Notes: generated from the sequence alone by a model not told the origin. 64,000 nt of DNA from Polydactylus sextarius (GCA_016801845.1 CM028912.1:17482001-17546000), one strand, 5' to 3'. Counted from the first letter of the stretch, positions 48,501-59,460 are shown. Numbers and translations: made by a program.

Positions 48501-49189
48501 ATAACCAGAGGGTAGGTTTAGATGTCTGCGTGAAGTCTGATACGAGCGTGTGTTAAATAGTGACATGCATGCTGATGATACCAGAAGGGATACTCCATGA
48601 GAGAGCTGAGGGATTTACTGAGGCAAGGGGTGTTAAAAAAAGAAAGAAGAAAGAAAAGAAAAAAGACCACAGTGTCAACTGGAGGGCAGCGGTGGTATTC
48701 TTGGACCAAGCCGCTTATTTTTGTCAAAGGAGTCGTCTGTCACACAAGAATGTAGGTTGTGCTTTTACAGCTTGTCATACTATGTCAGCAATGACCTCAG
48801 GCATGCGTCCTCTCACTCCTTCTGTCACACAAACAAACAATAGAGAAAAAAAATACCTCAAAGGGAACACAAACCTCTTCCTTTCCTAATGCCATCAACC
48901 TAAAGTTTTTACAACTGGTCTGCTGTCAGCTGTGCAGTTCATAATGGTCCTTCCATATGAATTCATTTTTTTTTTTTTTTTAAATAATTCTAACTGTTCT
49001 TCAGGGATCCTATTAAAAATGAATCTTTGTGCAACACTGTAGGTATTTCTTCTGCACTGCAGAACCGTAAAATACACCACCTGCCTCTCATCATGCGTCT
49101 TGTTTCCACAGACTGACACTTAAGATTGGATGAGATTTATTGTTCCCATGCAGTAAAAGTTTGGATCTGGAATTGTTTCATGGCACTTG
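48501..49189. other. Non-coding DNA with A/G and poly-T tracts
   Basis: An AAAAAGAAAG tract lies at about 48,634-48,665 and a poly-T run at 48,966-48,981. Confidence 0.6.
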
Positions 49190-50000
49190 ACAGGAAAACA
49201 GCTCTCAGGACCCCTTAATGGACTTCATTTCCCAAGCACTCTGAGCGCTGCCGGGAGTAATCACGATAGCATAAAAATAACATGTGGTCAGATAGTGAGC
49301 AGTAAACAACAATTAAGAGACCCCCTTGCATAACTCATGAAATGAATCATTGAAAATGCACTTACGCCATGAAGACGATTTCAGCCTCTTGGCCCTAATT
49401 GACTATGAATTATTCAGCTGCCGAGTGGGGTTAGAGGCACCGCTAGTATGCCACTGATTGACATGTTCCTGATTTTTCTATGTTATTGGCAAAAAATAAT
49501 TCAGGTTTTAATCTTAGAAGAAAAATATTAATCAAGAACTGGGAAACCCCAAAAGAAAAGCACTGCATCTCACTAACAAGACAGTGATATAATATTCTAA
49601 TATCACTGCTGCCTGTTAAGGACATGACTGAATCAAAGTAAAAGTATCTCAGTTGAAAGGAGGGAGGCTTAAAAGTCAATGTGACACAGGTGACATGAGA
49701 GTAAAAGTGACTAAGTGGAAGAAATGTGGCAGACAGAGGTGAGTGAGTACGCAATTGAAGAGAAAAAGGGATACATTCTCGGGCATGAAAAGACCTGCAG
49801 TAACACAATACGCTCTGTGGCTTGTTAGCGAGTGAATGTGGCCGGCCATGACAGCTGATAGATGTGATGTCCTGCTGTTAGCTGAATGGCGACAAGATGA
49901 CAAGGCGACGGCCGTGGGCATCAAGTGGCACAGTGGGATCATTTGTCCCGCTGCTGCAGAGCTCTGACAGTCAAGGGACAGATGTACGTTGAGTGTGACC
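49190..50000. promoter_or_regulatory. Two candidate conserved non-coding elements
   Basis: The first part (49,190-49,440) contains GCGCTGCCGGGAGTAATCACG, CATGTGGTCAGATAG, TTGCATAACTCATGAAATG and GGCCCTAATTGACTATGAATTATTC. The second (49,830-49,990) contains GGCCGGCCATGACAGCTGATAG with a TALE-like TGACAG at 49,849-49,854, and AAGGCGACGGCCGTGGGC. The AT-rich gap between them is featureless. Both lie in the inferred first intron, 6 to 7 kb from the promoter, a reasonable place for enhancers. Confidence 0.4.
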
Positions 50001-50590
50001 AGGCAGCAGCTCAAATACACACACAAATGATACAAAGTATAGTGATCAACCGATATTCAGAGAGCAGGGCAGCCAACTGTTGTACTTCAATGGAGATTAA
50101 TTCCACACCACTTAATTATTCACTTGAAAATATTTACTTATTATCTTTTAAATGTCTACAGACACTTTCTGTTTTCCTTGTGAGCGCACACATCAGCTGA
50201 TACCCATTACTGTAAAATGTCTGATATCAGCTGCAATTAACTGCACAACCACTAATATAAATGTTCCAGCCCTGTCTGATGGCACAGCATGATAACAGGA
50301 CATTCAAATAAATGACTACAGAGTGATTATTATAGTGATGAATGATGAGCTGGTATGAAAATAAAAGTAAATATTGAGTGAAAAGCAGAACTTAAGAAAT
50401 TGCTCACATAATCACATCATTGTGATGATACTTCATACAAGACAAAACGCTCTGATACATTTCAAAAAAGATGGGACAGAAGACACAGACACAGTTCTCC
50501 ACTTTTTTTAAATCTGCAGCGGAATGTGTAATTAAAGCTGTACACAACTTTCACTAACACGGGCATGTAATGTTTTTGTTTTTTTTTTTT
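50001..50590. other. Non-coding spacer
   Basis: AT-rich, with a poly-T run at about 50,576-50,593. Confidence 0.5.
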
Positions 50591-50599
50591 TCTTTCATC

Positions 50600-51000
50600 A
50601 TGCACATCCTCGGAGCAAAGCGGCCGTAGAAAGTAGATTTTTAATCACATGTTGCCTGCAAACCATTCGAGGCAATCAATTCAAATGCCATAGCCCACTC
50701 TCTGTATCACATACTCACTGATATAATTGTCAAAATGCCAACCTTCTCTTTGCTCTGCCAATGATGCCACTGTTGTACTGTTAATGCGTGTCCACAACTG
50801 TCACTGCTGCCGGCTGCTTAGACTCACTCAGCCCAACCACCAGAACCTCCACCTGTTGAACTGCCTGCCCATTAATCCCACCACTCTCTCTCTTCCTGCC
50901 AGAAGTAATGATGTCAGAGCCAAGACACCAAACATTAATTGTTCTGCTGTGCCGTATTCTTATGCAAATAAACTGCTATCTGAAAGATGACTCACCAAAC
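50600..51000. promoter_or_regulatory. Candidate conserved non-coding element
   Basis: About 400 bp without simple repeats, including AGCGGCCGTAGAAAG, AAATGCCATAGCCC, ATTATCATATG-like AT words, and an octamer ATGCAAAT at 50,962-50,969. A plus-strand frame of 87 codons crosses it but is rich in Asn/Leu/Pro without domain. Confidence 0.35.
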
Positions 51001-51886
51001 TGAATACTTTTATAGAGGAATGCAAATCAATTGAGCATTTCACATTGTGATGACAAGATGGGCATAAAAAACAGGCGGCTATGTTGAGAAATGTCACCTC
51101 AGTTGTGCACAAAATGCAAAAGACGAAAGACATCCCATACAAATTATTTCTATATTTGTAAATATTTGTAATATTTGTCCGTGCTGAAATCTTGCCTTGT
51201 CTAACTTATCTGAACGGCTACTTCCTCTGCATCACTTGTAGAAGTTCTCAGGAGCTTGACTGTATAATCTACATAGAAACAGGGACGTGATTCATGTCAT
51301 TTCATTTCATGTTACCTTCCTCAGATGTGGCAGCCACCTCTAAGATGGAAACAAATGTGTTTTGACACAAGTACCATCCAATGACTTTTATTTTATATGT
51401 CGGAACAGTATTAAACCCATTCCTGAAAGTGGTGGAAGTAAAATGTGAACTGGCCACCATGGCATTCCTAAAAATCCAGCCTGCCCAAACTCAAAAGTAT
51501 GTTTAAAGTTTTAGGTTGTGGGGGAAAATACTGAAGAGTGCCATGTTTCCTTTGCATGTGTGAGTGAGCATTCCAGTGAGACCCGGAGAAAGAAGATGTG
51601 GGGTCAGGGATTAAAAATTTGTGGCATCAAATGTCACGGCAAACCGTGATGAAGCGTTTGGACCTGCCTCGTCTGTTCATACAAAAATATGATGGGTGGA
51701 TGAGTTCTGGTGAGCGTTGGCAGACAAATGAAAAGATGTTCTTAGTTTCAATGAAATTAGACATCTTTGGGGGTTTGTTGTCACTTTAGATTTAGTGTTC
51801 TGTATAAAAAAGTGGAGTGAGAAGGCTGCTGTTGTTCCACCTTTAAGCCAGCAATTACCCTGGCAACAAAAACAACTATTCTACGT
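51001..51886. other. Non-coding spacer
   Basis: No recognised features. Confidence 0.5.
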
Positions 51887-51911
51887 AAAAAAAAAAAAAA
51901 AAAAAAAAAAA
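51887..51911. repeat. Poly-A tract of 25 bases
   Basis: Uninterrupted adenines. No retroposon body was recognised upstream. Confidence 0.9.
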
Positions 51912-52706
51912 CAGAAAGAGGGAAGTAGCATCTTTCCATGCAGTCTGTTAATAACAGAAGCCCACTCAACTTCCCTTTCTTTATTACTCACATTTTTAAA
52001 TGCTTCGTTCATTCTTTAACTCAAGATATTGCTCCAGCGTTCTCTCAGCATCACGCATCTACATTATTAATTATCCATCTCCTTTAGCAATTGTCCATGC
52101 TGCTCTGAAAAGTGGTTTTCTGCTACAGAACTCTTTTTGGATACAAGAGTTCTGTGTGAGCTAATGCATGAAAGCTGCTTTCACAAAACCAGACCTGCAA
52201 GCGAATCCATTCTTTTTAAAAGGAGGGAACACTGACACCCAACCCCAAGAAACACTATGACTTCACACTAAACTGTTCAAGAAAAACACTGAGTCAGGGT
52301 TCAAATTCTTTCAGCTTTGACCTAGACCTCTTGGGTCTGCTTGTTTGGACTTACAGATGCTGCAGCAACTTGGACCATGTTTAGTTTTGCATCCAGTGTT
52401 GTGAACAGACAGTATAGAAAACCCAACAAACAGCAGCAGGAATCTGCTACATAACAGTCATATGACTAGATGGATTTGCATCAAAGGCACCAACAGCTTC
52501 AACTCCTGCTGCTTTTCTGTGAAATGTATAAATGGATGATCATGAAATGACCGTTCATCTTTCAACCTGAAAATAGATGGAATAGATCAGTAAATTAGTA
52601 GTTTCAGACAAAACTTTCTTCCAGTACAAGGCAGCAGTCAAGCTACAGCAGATTTCCAAACAGGATCTGATGTGTGATACTGTATCTGGTCATATTATCA
52701 TGGATC
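51912..52706. other. Non-coding spacer
   Basis: No recognised features. Confidence 0.5.
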
Positions 52707-52745
52707 AGTGTGACTATGCATGGCAGGGTCATGCATAGTCACACT
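52707..52745. repeat. Perfect 16-bp inverted repeat with 7-nt loop
   Basis: AGTGTGACTATGCATG (52,707-52,722) and CATGCATAGTCACACT (52,730-52,745) are exact reverse complements around GCAGGGT. Each arm contains ATGCAT. There is no run of simple sequence in the arms, so chance is unlikely. Confidence 0.9.
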
Positions 52746-53420
52746 TAACACACACCAAGATCATAGCCAACACTTCAGTCCACTAATAGATTTAATTAGT
52801 AACCATTTGTATAACATCCACAACATGTCCACAAACAACGATGCCTTCCCAAACTGACTACCACCATTTTGGGGAGGGTGGACGGGTTCAAAGTCGGGGA
52901 CAAGCTCCCATCAAAGCACAAAGAGCTAAAATGGGTTTATTATTGGCATTGTGAGGCACAGCAGGGTATAAGGGTCTGAATCTGGGGGAATGATTCGCAG
53001 CCATGAACTCATTGGCTGATACAAGGATCAACACAATGATTCATCAGGGCCTCAAAACACATCGGTTGAGGTTGAGAGCTTCAGTACAGTTGCCCATTAA
53101 GAGCTCTGTCTCTTTTACTTCTCTGAATCTTCCTCTTGTCTAATTTTACTGCTTCTCCGGTCTGTTGGCCAATGTCTAACTTCCTTATTTTTATCAAGTT
53201 GAAAAGCACTGAGTCTAATGAGAAAGAGAAAAGTAACTGTGCAGTGATTGATCCCATTGACTTCATCTCACTGAATAACATAAAAATAATGTTCAAACTG
53301 GTGATGGTCTATATCAAGATATCAGATTCAGTTGGTTTAAATGATTGACAGTGAAAAGGCTCTTTGCAAAAATGCAGTGGTTTTATTGAAACCATATTAA
53401 AAATTTTCTCAAGCATTGCA
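52746..53420. other. Non-coding spacer
   Basis: Overlapping frames on both strands at 53,081-53,348 have no features. Confidence 0.5.
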
Positions 53421-53440
53421 TACGATACGATACGATACGA
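53421..53440. repeat. (TACGA)4 pentanucleotide repeat
   Basis: Four perfect TACGA units. It has retained its CpGs, unusually for this AT-rich background. Confidence 0.9.
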
Positions 53441-53490
53441 GACAGACAAATAAGAAAACCAGAGGATAAGATCAAATATATAATAATAAT

Positions 53491-53817
53491 ATGTCAGATG
53501 ACTTGGGGCTGAAAGGAAGACCCTGGCAAGTAGTTTACAAATTCACGCTGGGTCAAAATGTCTGTGGATCTCAGGGTGCCATCACCTCATTTGTTCCTAA
53601 ATACAACAGGGGCATTAACAAACCTCATTATAAACCATTAGCACAACAATATCCACAAAATGTCCATGAAACAGAAAGCTTTCCTGATGCCGACTTGTGT
53701 TTAAATGGCAGGAGCAGGTTGGAATGTCGGACCTGTGCTTCAACAAAGGGCACAGGTCTGACTGAGTACCATGAAACTGAGCTAAATGACTTTTTTAATG
53801 AGATTACAAGAAGCTAA
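53491..53817 (+). other. Orphan 108-codon open frame
   Basis: An ATG-to-stop frame of 327 bp between 53,491 and 53,817 in AT-rich DNA. It has a mixed composition with four Cys, no simple repeats, no signal peptide or membrane segment, and no family I recognise. There is no clear promoter, and the flanks are intron-like. It lies on the strand opposite to the inferred host gene. Chance open frames of this length do occur in 64 kb, so I treat it as unproven. Confidence 0.12.
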
Positions 53818-55120
53818 CTTTGTAAAGAGTAAAGAGTGAGAATTGAGTGCTCCGAAACTTTGGTAAGATAGTGACACAAAAGTTGGCCCAGTGTAATGGG
53901 CTGCATTCGAATCAGAAAGTAGCAGTTAGAAAATTAAAGAGGAAAAAATATATGTGCAAAATAATTTCTCAGCAAACCCTTACCAGTGCTTTCTGCCAGA
54001 AACGTTGTTGGCTGATGTTGTTTTACCAACGACAGGGTGCTCAACAACAGCATAGGGGTGAAGCTCAAGGGTCGTTGTGGTGAAATGAATCCTGTCCTTG
54101 GACATAGCCAACACAAGGCATGCTCTCACACACATTTGATTCAGCAATCCACTGTTCAGCTAAAAACATTTTTTTTTAAATTACCCAATGCCTAGAGGTG
54201 TTAAGTTATGCCCTGTGGGAAACCAGGTTCGGGGCCAACCCTGTTAACTGAGTCTTTCAGGTTGTCCTGAAAAATAAGAATGTGGAAAAAAGGCATACAA
54301 ATGATAAATCAAGATTTGAATAAAGCCAGAACGTCTTCATCTCTTTCATATTATGCAAGTGTATTGTAGCATTATATTCACTATGATTGGTCTCTCAAAA
54401 CTCAAAGTGAAAGAGCAACTTTCTGGACTCAACGTTCCATAAATAGCATGACCACTTATCAGGAAGGAGAAAAGTGATTTACATCACTGACAATGAAACA
54501 ACTCCCCAAGTTACCATCACACACCACAGCGTCATGCGAACACTTCCTCTTTGTGTGCAGCACACCGCAGAACTCTGATCACCACTGAGAGTTTGAGTCA
54601 CAAAGTTTGAGTCACACCAGTTGTTCAAGATTCCCCATTTTCTTATGTCCAATGTGACTTATGGTCTCTTCAACTACTTGCAGACCACATGCATTATCAT
54701 CTTTTATTCATCCACATTGGTTTTCTACATGTGAATTGTGAATATTTATAGAGCCTGGTGGAAAGGATGAGTCTGAAAACAAACACTCACATTTATGTCT
54801 GGTGACTAAACGCTGATATGTGCTACTGATGTTTAAGATATAAATTTGTTTCCTCGTATCTGACGCAACTGTCGTAATGGTGCACAATGTCGTGCTATCT
54901 GGATCTTTGTCACCAGAGCTTCAGGGATTTTGAGAGCTAACCACAGAGTCAGAGTCATTCTGTTTAACAACAACACTTAAATGGTGGCTAAAATATAATT
55001 GTCGCCAGCGAGTAACAGATGCTGAGCCGAACAGAGAACATGTCAGAAACAACAGCCCTCTGCTCTGCTTGGAGTAGATCATCCGTCCACAGAGGAGCAC
55101 TCTGAGCCAGGTTTTAGGGC
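53818..55120. other. Non-coding DNA
   Basis: No recognised exon or repeat. Confidence 0.5.
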
Positions 55121-55244
55121 TGCTGTGACCTTGTTTTTGTGGGGCCTGGAATTTACAAGCGTGCACCCACAGTCCTCCAGAGCTTGTAATGCTGAGGGAA
55201 TAGTTTCCGCTAGCAAAAGACTTAAAGACCAGAGCAGGGACACA

Positions 55245-55265
55245 GCCCTGCTGCTGCTGCTGCTG
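55245..55265. repeat. (CTG)n trinucleotide repeat
   Basis: About six CTG units inside the CpG-rich region; it reads as poly-Ser or poly-Leu in the two short frames that cross it. Confidence 0.85.
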
Positions 55266-55378
55266 CCTCTCCTGTGTTTACACTTCATGAAGACACAAGT
55301 TTACACCCAAAGCTGTGGCAGCGGCGGTTCAACCTCAGCACAAACCTCCATCACACAAACACTGCTTTCTCCTCTGTG

Positions 55379-55435
55379 CTCTCTCTCTCTCACACACACA
55401 CACGCGCGCGCGCGCGCGCAAACACGCACGCACAA
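55379..55435. repeat. Compound (CT)n(CA)n(CG)n microsatellite
   Basis: CT units pass into CA units (55,391-55,402) and then eight CG units (55,403-55,418), followed by ACGC variants. A second (CG)4 occurs at 55,451-55,458. The alternating purine-pyrimidine run of about 30 bp is a strong candidate for Z-DNA, and its intact CpGs suggest protection from methylation. Confidence 0.95.
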
Positions 55436-55581
55436 GAGCATGCCTACATCCGCGCGCGCAATCTGGTTGTGTTATTTGAAGAAATACGTGCAGAAGACAG
55501 ATTAAACACATAGACTAACGTTAATTACGATTTACAGAGCTAATGTAGTTGCTCTAATGTTGTAACGTAGTTCACTGGTAA

Positions 55582-55587
<6 letters not shown>

Positions 55588-55625
<38 letters not shown>
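55588..55625. repeat. (GT)n microsatellite
   Basis: About 18 to 19 units within the promoter-proximal intron. Confidence 0.95.
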
Positions 55626-55626
<1 letters not shown>

Positions 55627-55970
55627 ACTAAACTCCACTACATCTGGCAACTCTTTACCCCAACCTCATACATGGGAGGAAAACAATATGACAAAAGTAT
55701 GGCGCTCTGCTGTAGGACAGCTTATGAAAGGGAAAGTGGAAAGTTAGGAAAAATAAACTGGTGTGATTACACCGCTGTCAATAAAAGACACTTTACCGAC
55801 GTGACAATATGTTAGAGACGAGTTTGAAAGTGCACAGCTCAGCGGTAAAGAGTAAAAGACAGACTTAAACCGAGCCGCCAAGGTCGCAGTTACAACATGC
55901 ACAACATTTAAAAACACATTTTAAACGCTTTAGCAACTAAATAACAATGTGTGTGTTGCGCAACACTTAC

Positions 55971-56110
55971 ACTTTGCTTCTGCTGACAACAAAATACGAC
56001 ACACACACTCGCAGGGAAAAGTCAAGTATAGCGGAGTAAAGTCAACTCGGACTGACTTCCAAGAGGAAAAAGCGCAGAAACCGACTATAAGATAAATGGG
56101 TTTTTTTCCT
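55971..56110 (-). other. Possible alternative first exon
   Basis: On the minus strand, AAGCAAAGT|GTAAGTGT gives a GTAAGT donor at 55,970. The 140 bp upstream are CpG-rich and free of repeats apart from a short GT run. No TATA or initiator is clear, and the base before the donor is T, which is suboptimal. It would be a second, downstream promoter product of the same gene. Confidence 0.25.
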
Positions 56111-56196
56111 TTGGAGTCACGGCTCCCGCTTTACGTCAAAGTCAAATAGAAAGCTGAGTTGTTGTGTTTAACAAGGAAAAATAAAAGAAACGATAC

Positions 56197-56335
56197 CTGA
56201 AATGAGCACCCTTAGGCGCAATTGGTTCGGTTTTTCTCCCAGACTACGAGAGCATCCACAGTGTGGGGTTTTAGGACCCGTCGGTACAGTAGAAATCATT
56301 CAGTCAACTGCTCCGCCATACTGAATTAATCACGT
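56197..56335 (-). other. Exon 1 (non-coding) of an unnamed minus-strand gene
   Basis: On the minus strand the sequence runs from the YY1-like site and SP1 region to a donor CTCATTTCAG|GTATCG, whose last exon base is 56,197. It contains one ATG, at 56,319, opening a seven-codon upstream ORF (M-A-E-Q-L-T-E-stop, closing at 56,296). No longer frame crosses the donor from an ATG, so the exon is best read as 5' UTR. The nearest matching acceptor is that of exon 2 at 45,607, giving a first intron of about 10.6 kb. The 5' boundary is estimated from promoter motifs. Confidence 0.55.
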
Positions 56336-56420
56336 GTCGGACAACCTCCTGTATTTCCGTAGAGGGCGGGGCCTGCGGGACGTGATGACTTACAGCTGAG
56401 GGGGAAATCTAATTATGTCA

Positions 56421-59385
56421 GCGTGAGTGGACACATGAATGAAGTATGTCACTCTGCTTTCTATTCAGTTTGAAGAGGTCATTGGGCCACACAGGTGCTT
56501 ATCACTCTCAGTCTTGGTCCAAAGCAGCAGCAGGATTTCATTGAACCATGAAAAATATTCATTATATAAGCTTTATGTGATGCTCTTCCTCTACCGTAAT
56601 CATGTTTGTTATAAGTTTGTTAATGGTGTTTTGTATGACTGTGGTAGTGAATACAGAATTACTGTGTTATTATTAATTTATTATATCACTATAATATTAT
56701 TTCATATGCCGTTATGCTGCTGATGCTAGAGTTGATTGATTGTATTATAAATTAAATTTCTGGTTCTATGTCCCACCATGTTGTGTGTCTGCGTATCACA
56801 ACAATTACATTAAGACTTGTTTTCATTACGTCACACATTAATGTTCAACAAAAACAACAACAATTATTATCTATTGAATTTTCAACAGTTTTTTTTAAAA
56901 CCTGCAAACCAGTATAAATAGACAACTAAATCTGTTGGTATTATGGGAAAAATCATGTTATAATTATGTGTAAGAAACGGACTGACATGTTCAGTACCTC
57001 TCAAAGGTTACTATAACATGTAAGGAAAATATAAATATATATAAAAAGGTGAAACATCCCACAGGTTCAAATTTGATTATAAAACCTTATACACATGCAA
57101 CAAAAACCAAGATCCCTGTTTACTTAAACAGTCTTACTTAACATTTCCATTACATTTCTGAAAAGTTCAATGCACTCTCATGGCTGAATATTGCCATTTG
57201 CTTCCTTGTGTAACTTCATTCTGCCTTTTTCTGTTTAGACTGGTGATTTCCAGGCAGCCTTTTCCAGGATGACTTTCCATAACTGCAGAGAGCATGTGTC
57301 AACTTGTCGCATTCAGCAGTTGGTTTAATACTTAGGTGGGGAAACATATACCAGCAGCAGATTTTTCCATTTGAGAAAAGTGAGACTTTTATTCTTCATG
57401 TGGAGCACAGCATGGTTGCTAATGGTTGGTTTGCATCACTGTTCGTGATGAAAATGTCAATGCGCTTCCTGGAAGAGAGCCGTCCTTTAAAACCTGACAC
57501 CGTTAAACATTAAGAGTGAGAAAGATTTTATGATAGAATTCATGCAAGGATGGTGATGGCAGTGACACAAGAATGGTGATATTTTTCGATAGCCACTAGC
57601 GACTCACAAACAGCATTATCTTTATTAAAGTGTGCAAAGGCTTTCAGGCAACAATTCCATAACTAGAAAACCAAAGCCGCATTGCAGCTGATGAGTGAGT
57701 GCTTTCGATTACTCTTGTTTTTGTTTTGCCTGCTACACATTTTCTACACTCAATAAGTGAGCAGAACATCTCCTCCAAAGGAGAAAGTAGTTGCTGATGT
57801 CAGATTTTCAGCACACTAAGAAATCAGAAATAAAATATTGTTTTGGGAGAAACAAAAGTATTCCATACAAACTAGAGCAAGTTGTCGATGCGGGCGTACT
57901 AAGTCCCGTTACACAATGGCTGTTTCATTGTGTGTTGTTGAATCATGGTAAACACTAATTGTCACTGGATTTCCTTATTTTCATTTTGAATCTTGCTTGT
58001 GCATCATTATAATGGTTAGAATAGCGGTGAATAAGCCAAGGCCAACACAGAAATGTTCTGTGAAGGCTAAATATTCAGTGGATCTTGAGTTCCGATATAG
58101 ACTTAAATACAAGATTTACTGTAATTAGTGAACAATGATTTCACCATTGAACATTTCTTTGTTTATCTCTAACAGGGAGTAAGTATAATTTTGGTAAAAC
58201 ATAGATTTTATTTCTTTCATTTTAAAAGAAATCTATTTAAAATAGGCGGTGAGTCCCAAAAGAAGGTTTTAATTATCAAATCACATTCCCACTAACTTTT
58301 ATTGAGCATAGGGGCAAAGGCACAAATTGCAGCTTCGTGCAGAGAAGGCATCACTGACAGCTGTTGCCTTGAAAACAAAAATCACTCAATATCAGTGAAA
58401 ACAACAAAACAACTCAACCAAAACAGTTGTGAGTTGACGATGGCTGTGACTTCCATCCTCACCTTCAAACACTAATCCCCCATTTATTATCCAAACTAAT
58501 TATGGACAAAGAATGATTTTTTCAACATAAAGTCATAAACTGTGAAGCCGTCATATCACATGGAAGAGGCATAATGTGGAGGGTGAAAGCAATAAAATCA
58601 GATAGAAACCAACACAGAGAGATAAAGAAAGAAATGTGGTGAAATGCAGTTATGTTTTAGCTATATGACATGAACTAATGTTCAGCACTAATGTAAGCGC
58701 TGCAGTACATCCACTATTGAAGCCTGTGTTTGTGCCAGGCTTAATGGGACACCTGATGTTGCCTCAGTAAGACTGGATTGTACAAACACTGGCTCTCTGA
58801 CTTTAAGAGTGGGGACGCATCTGAAAAGAAATGGAACAACTCTCTATAGAAAACACTGACAGATTAATAAGTATCCACTCAAGTGGGCCTGTCTACATAA
58901 ACAAGTAAAGAAAGCTGATTTGAACATAGATGGGACAACTCAACCCGGCCGTACTTTCCTCCAAAAGGAGACCACTGACAACATAATAAGTATGCTCTCA
59001 GGCTCGTCCATGGCTGTATACAATGGGATGCATCCAGAGTTTATCTGCTGTAATGAAAGCAGATATGTCTCACACATGATGCCATACCATGCAATATGAT
59101 ATACTACTAGCTCTTATGGCAATTACAGAGGACTGTAAAAGGCTTATTTTCTTGTCCCTCACACAGTACTACTGTGGCATACTGCTAATGCCTCTAATGT
59201 ATACTAATCAAAGATTCAAAATAATAATACTGTACAATTTATTTCTTATTTCTGCTCCCTTTTAAACTGCAGGAAAGAAAGTTATAGAGGGCAGAAATAC
59301 TAGAAGAGAAAGAATGTATTTGACAAGTTAGTTGGCATTGAATCCAATCATGCAAATCTGTACCAAGATTTCACTTAGGCTTTAA
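56421..59385. other. Upstream flanking DNA of the minus-strand gene
   Basis: AT-rich with no recognised exon or repeat family. It is upstream of the CpG promoter, and no divergent partner gene is visible on the plus strand within this distance. Confidence 0.5.
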
Positions 59386-59460
59386 GGATTTTAGGATTTC
59401 AAATAGTAAAGCGCTCACTTAGCATATGAGAGGTAGCAGAATCAATGCCCGCATCCTCCA
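59386..59460 (+). pseudogene. tRNA-Ala(AGC)-derived pseudogene
   Basis: The 3' two-thirds follow tRNA-Ala(AGC): AGCGCTCACTTAGCATATGA then GAGGTAGCAGAATCAATGCC and CGCATCCTCCA. The anticodon stem is CTCAC/ATGAG with the seven-base loop TTAGCAT holding anticodon AGC; one stem pair is lost. The T stem GCAGA/CCCGC has two mismatches, so the copy is not functional. The 5' acceptor and D arm (59,386-59,412) are more diverged. Differences from the expected gene are mainly at former CpG sites. It may be a retroposed copy or the head of an old SINE; no poly-A tail was seen. Confidence 0.75.

Larger units (their letters stand above)
55125..56420 (-). promoter_or_regulatory. CpG-rich promoter region
   Basis: CpG becomes frequent from about 55,150 and stays so to about 56,415, in contrast with the rest of the window. 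The strongest part is 56,090-56,410. Motifs near the inferred start site include AGAGGGCGGGGCC (56,360-56,372, SP1/KLF), CACGTG E-box (56,331-56,336), GACGTGATGACTTACA (56,379-56,394, CRE/ATF-like), an ATTGG/CCAAT box at 56,220-56,225 and a YY1-like AGTATGGCGGAG on the minus strand (56,322-56,311). YY1 sites of this orientation commonly lie just downstream of the start of transcription, so initiation on the minus strand near 56,325-56,340 is likely. No TATA box is evident. Confidence 0.7.

Noticed and set aside
52707..52745. MicroRNA precursor
   Set aside because: The hairpin is only 39 nt with a 16-bp stem, well below precursor length.
55125..55505. 126-codon frame with a poly-Leu run that resembles a signal peptide
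   Set aside because: The Leu run comes from a (CTG)n repeat and the rest from CA/CG microsatellites. The minus-strand frame in the same place has poly-Ser for the same reason.
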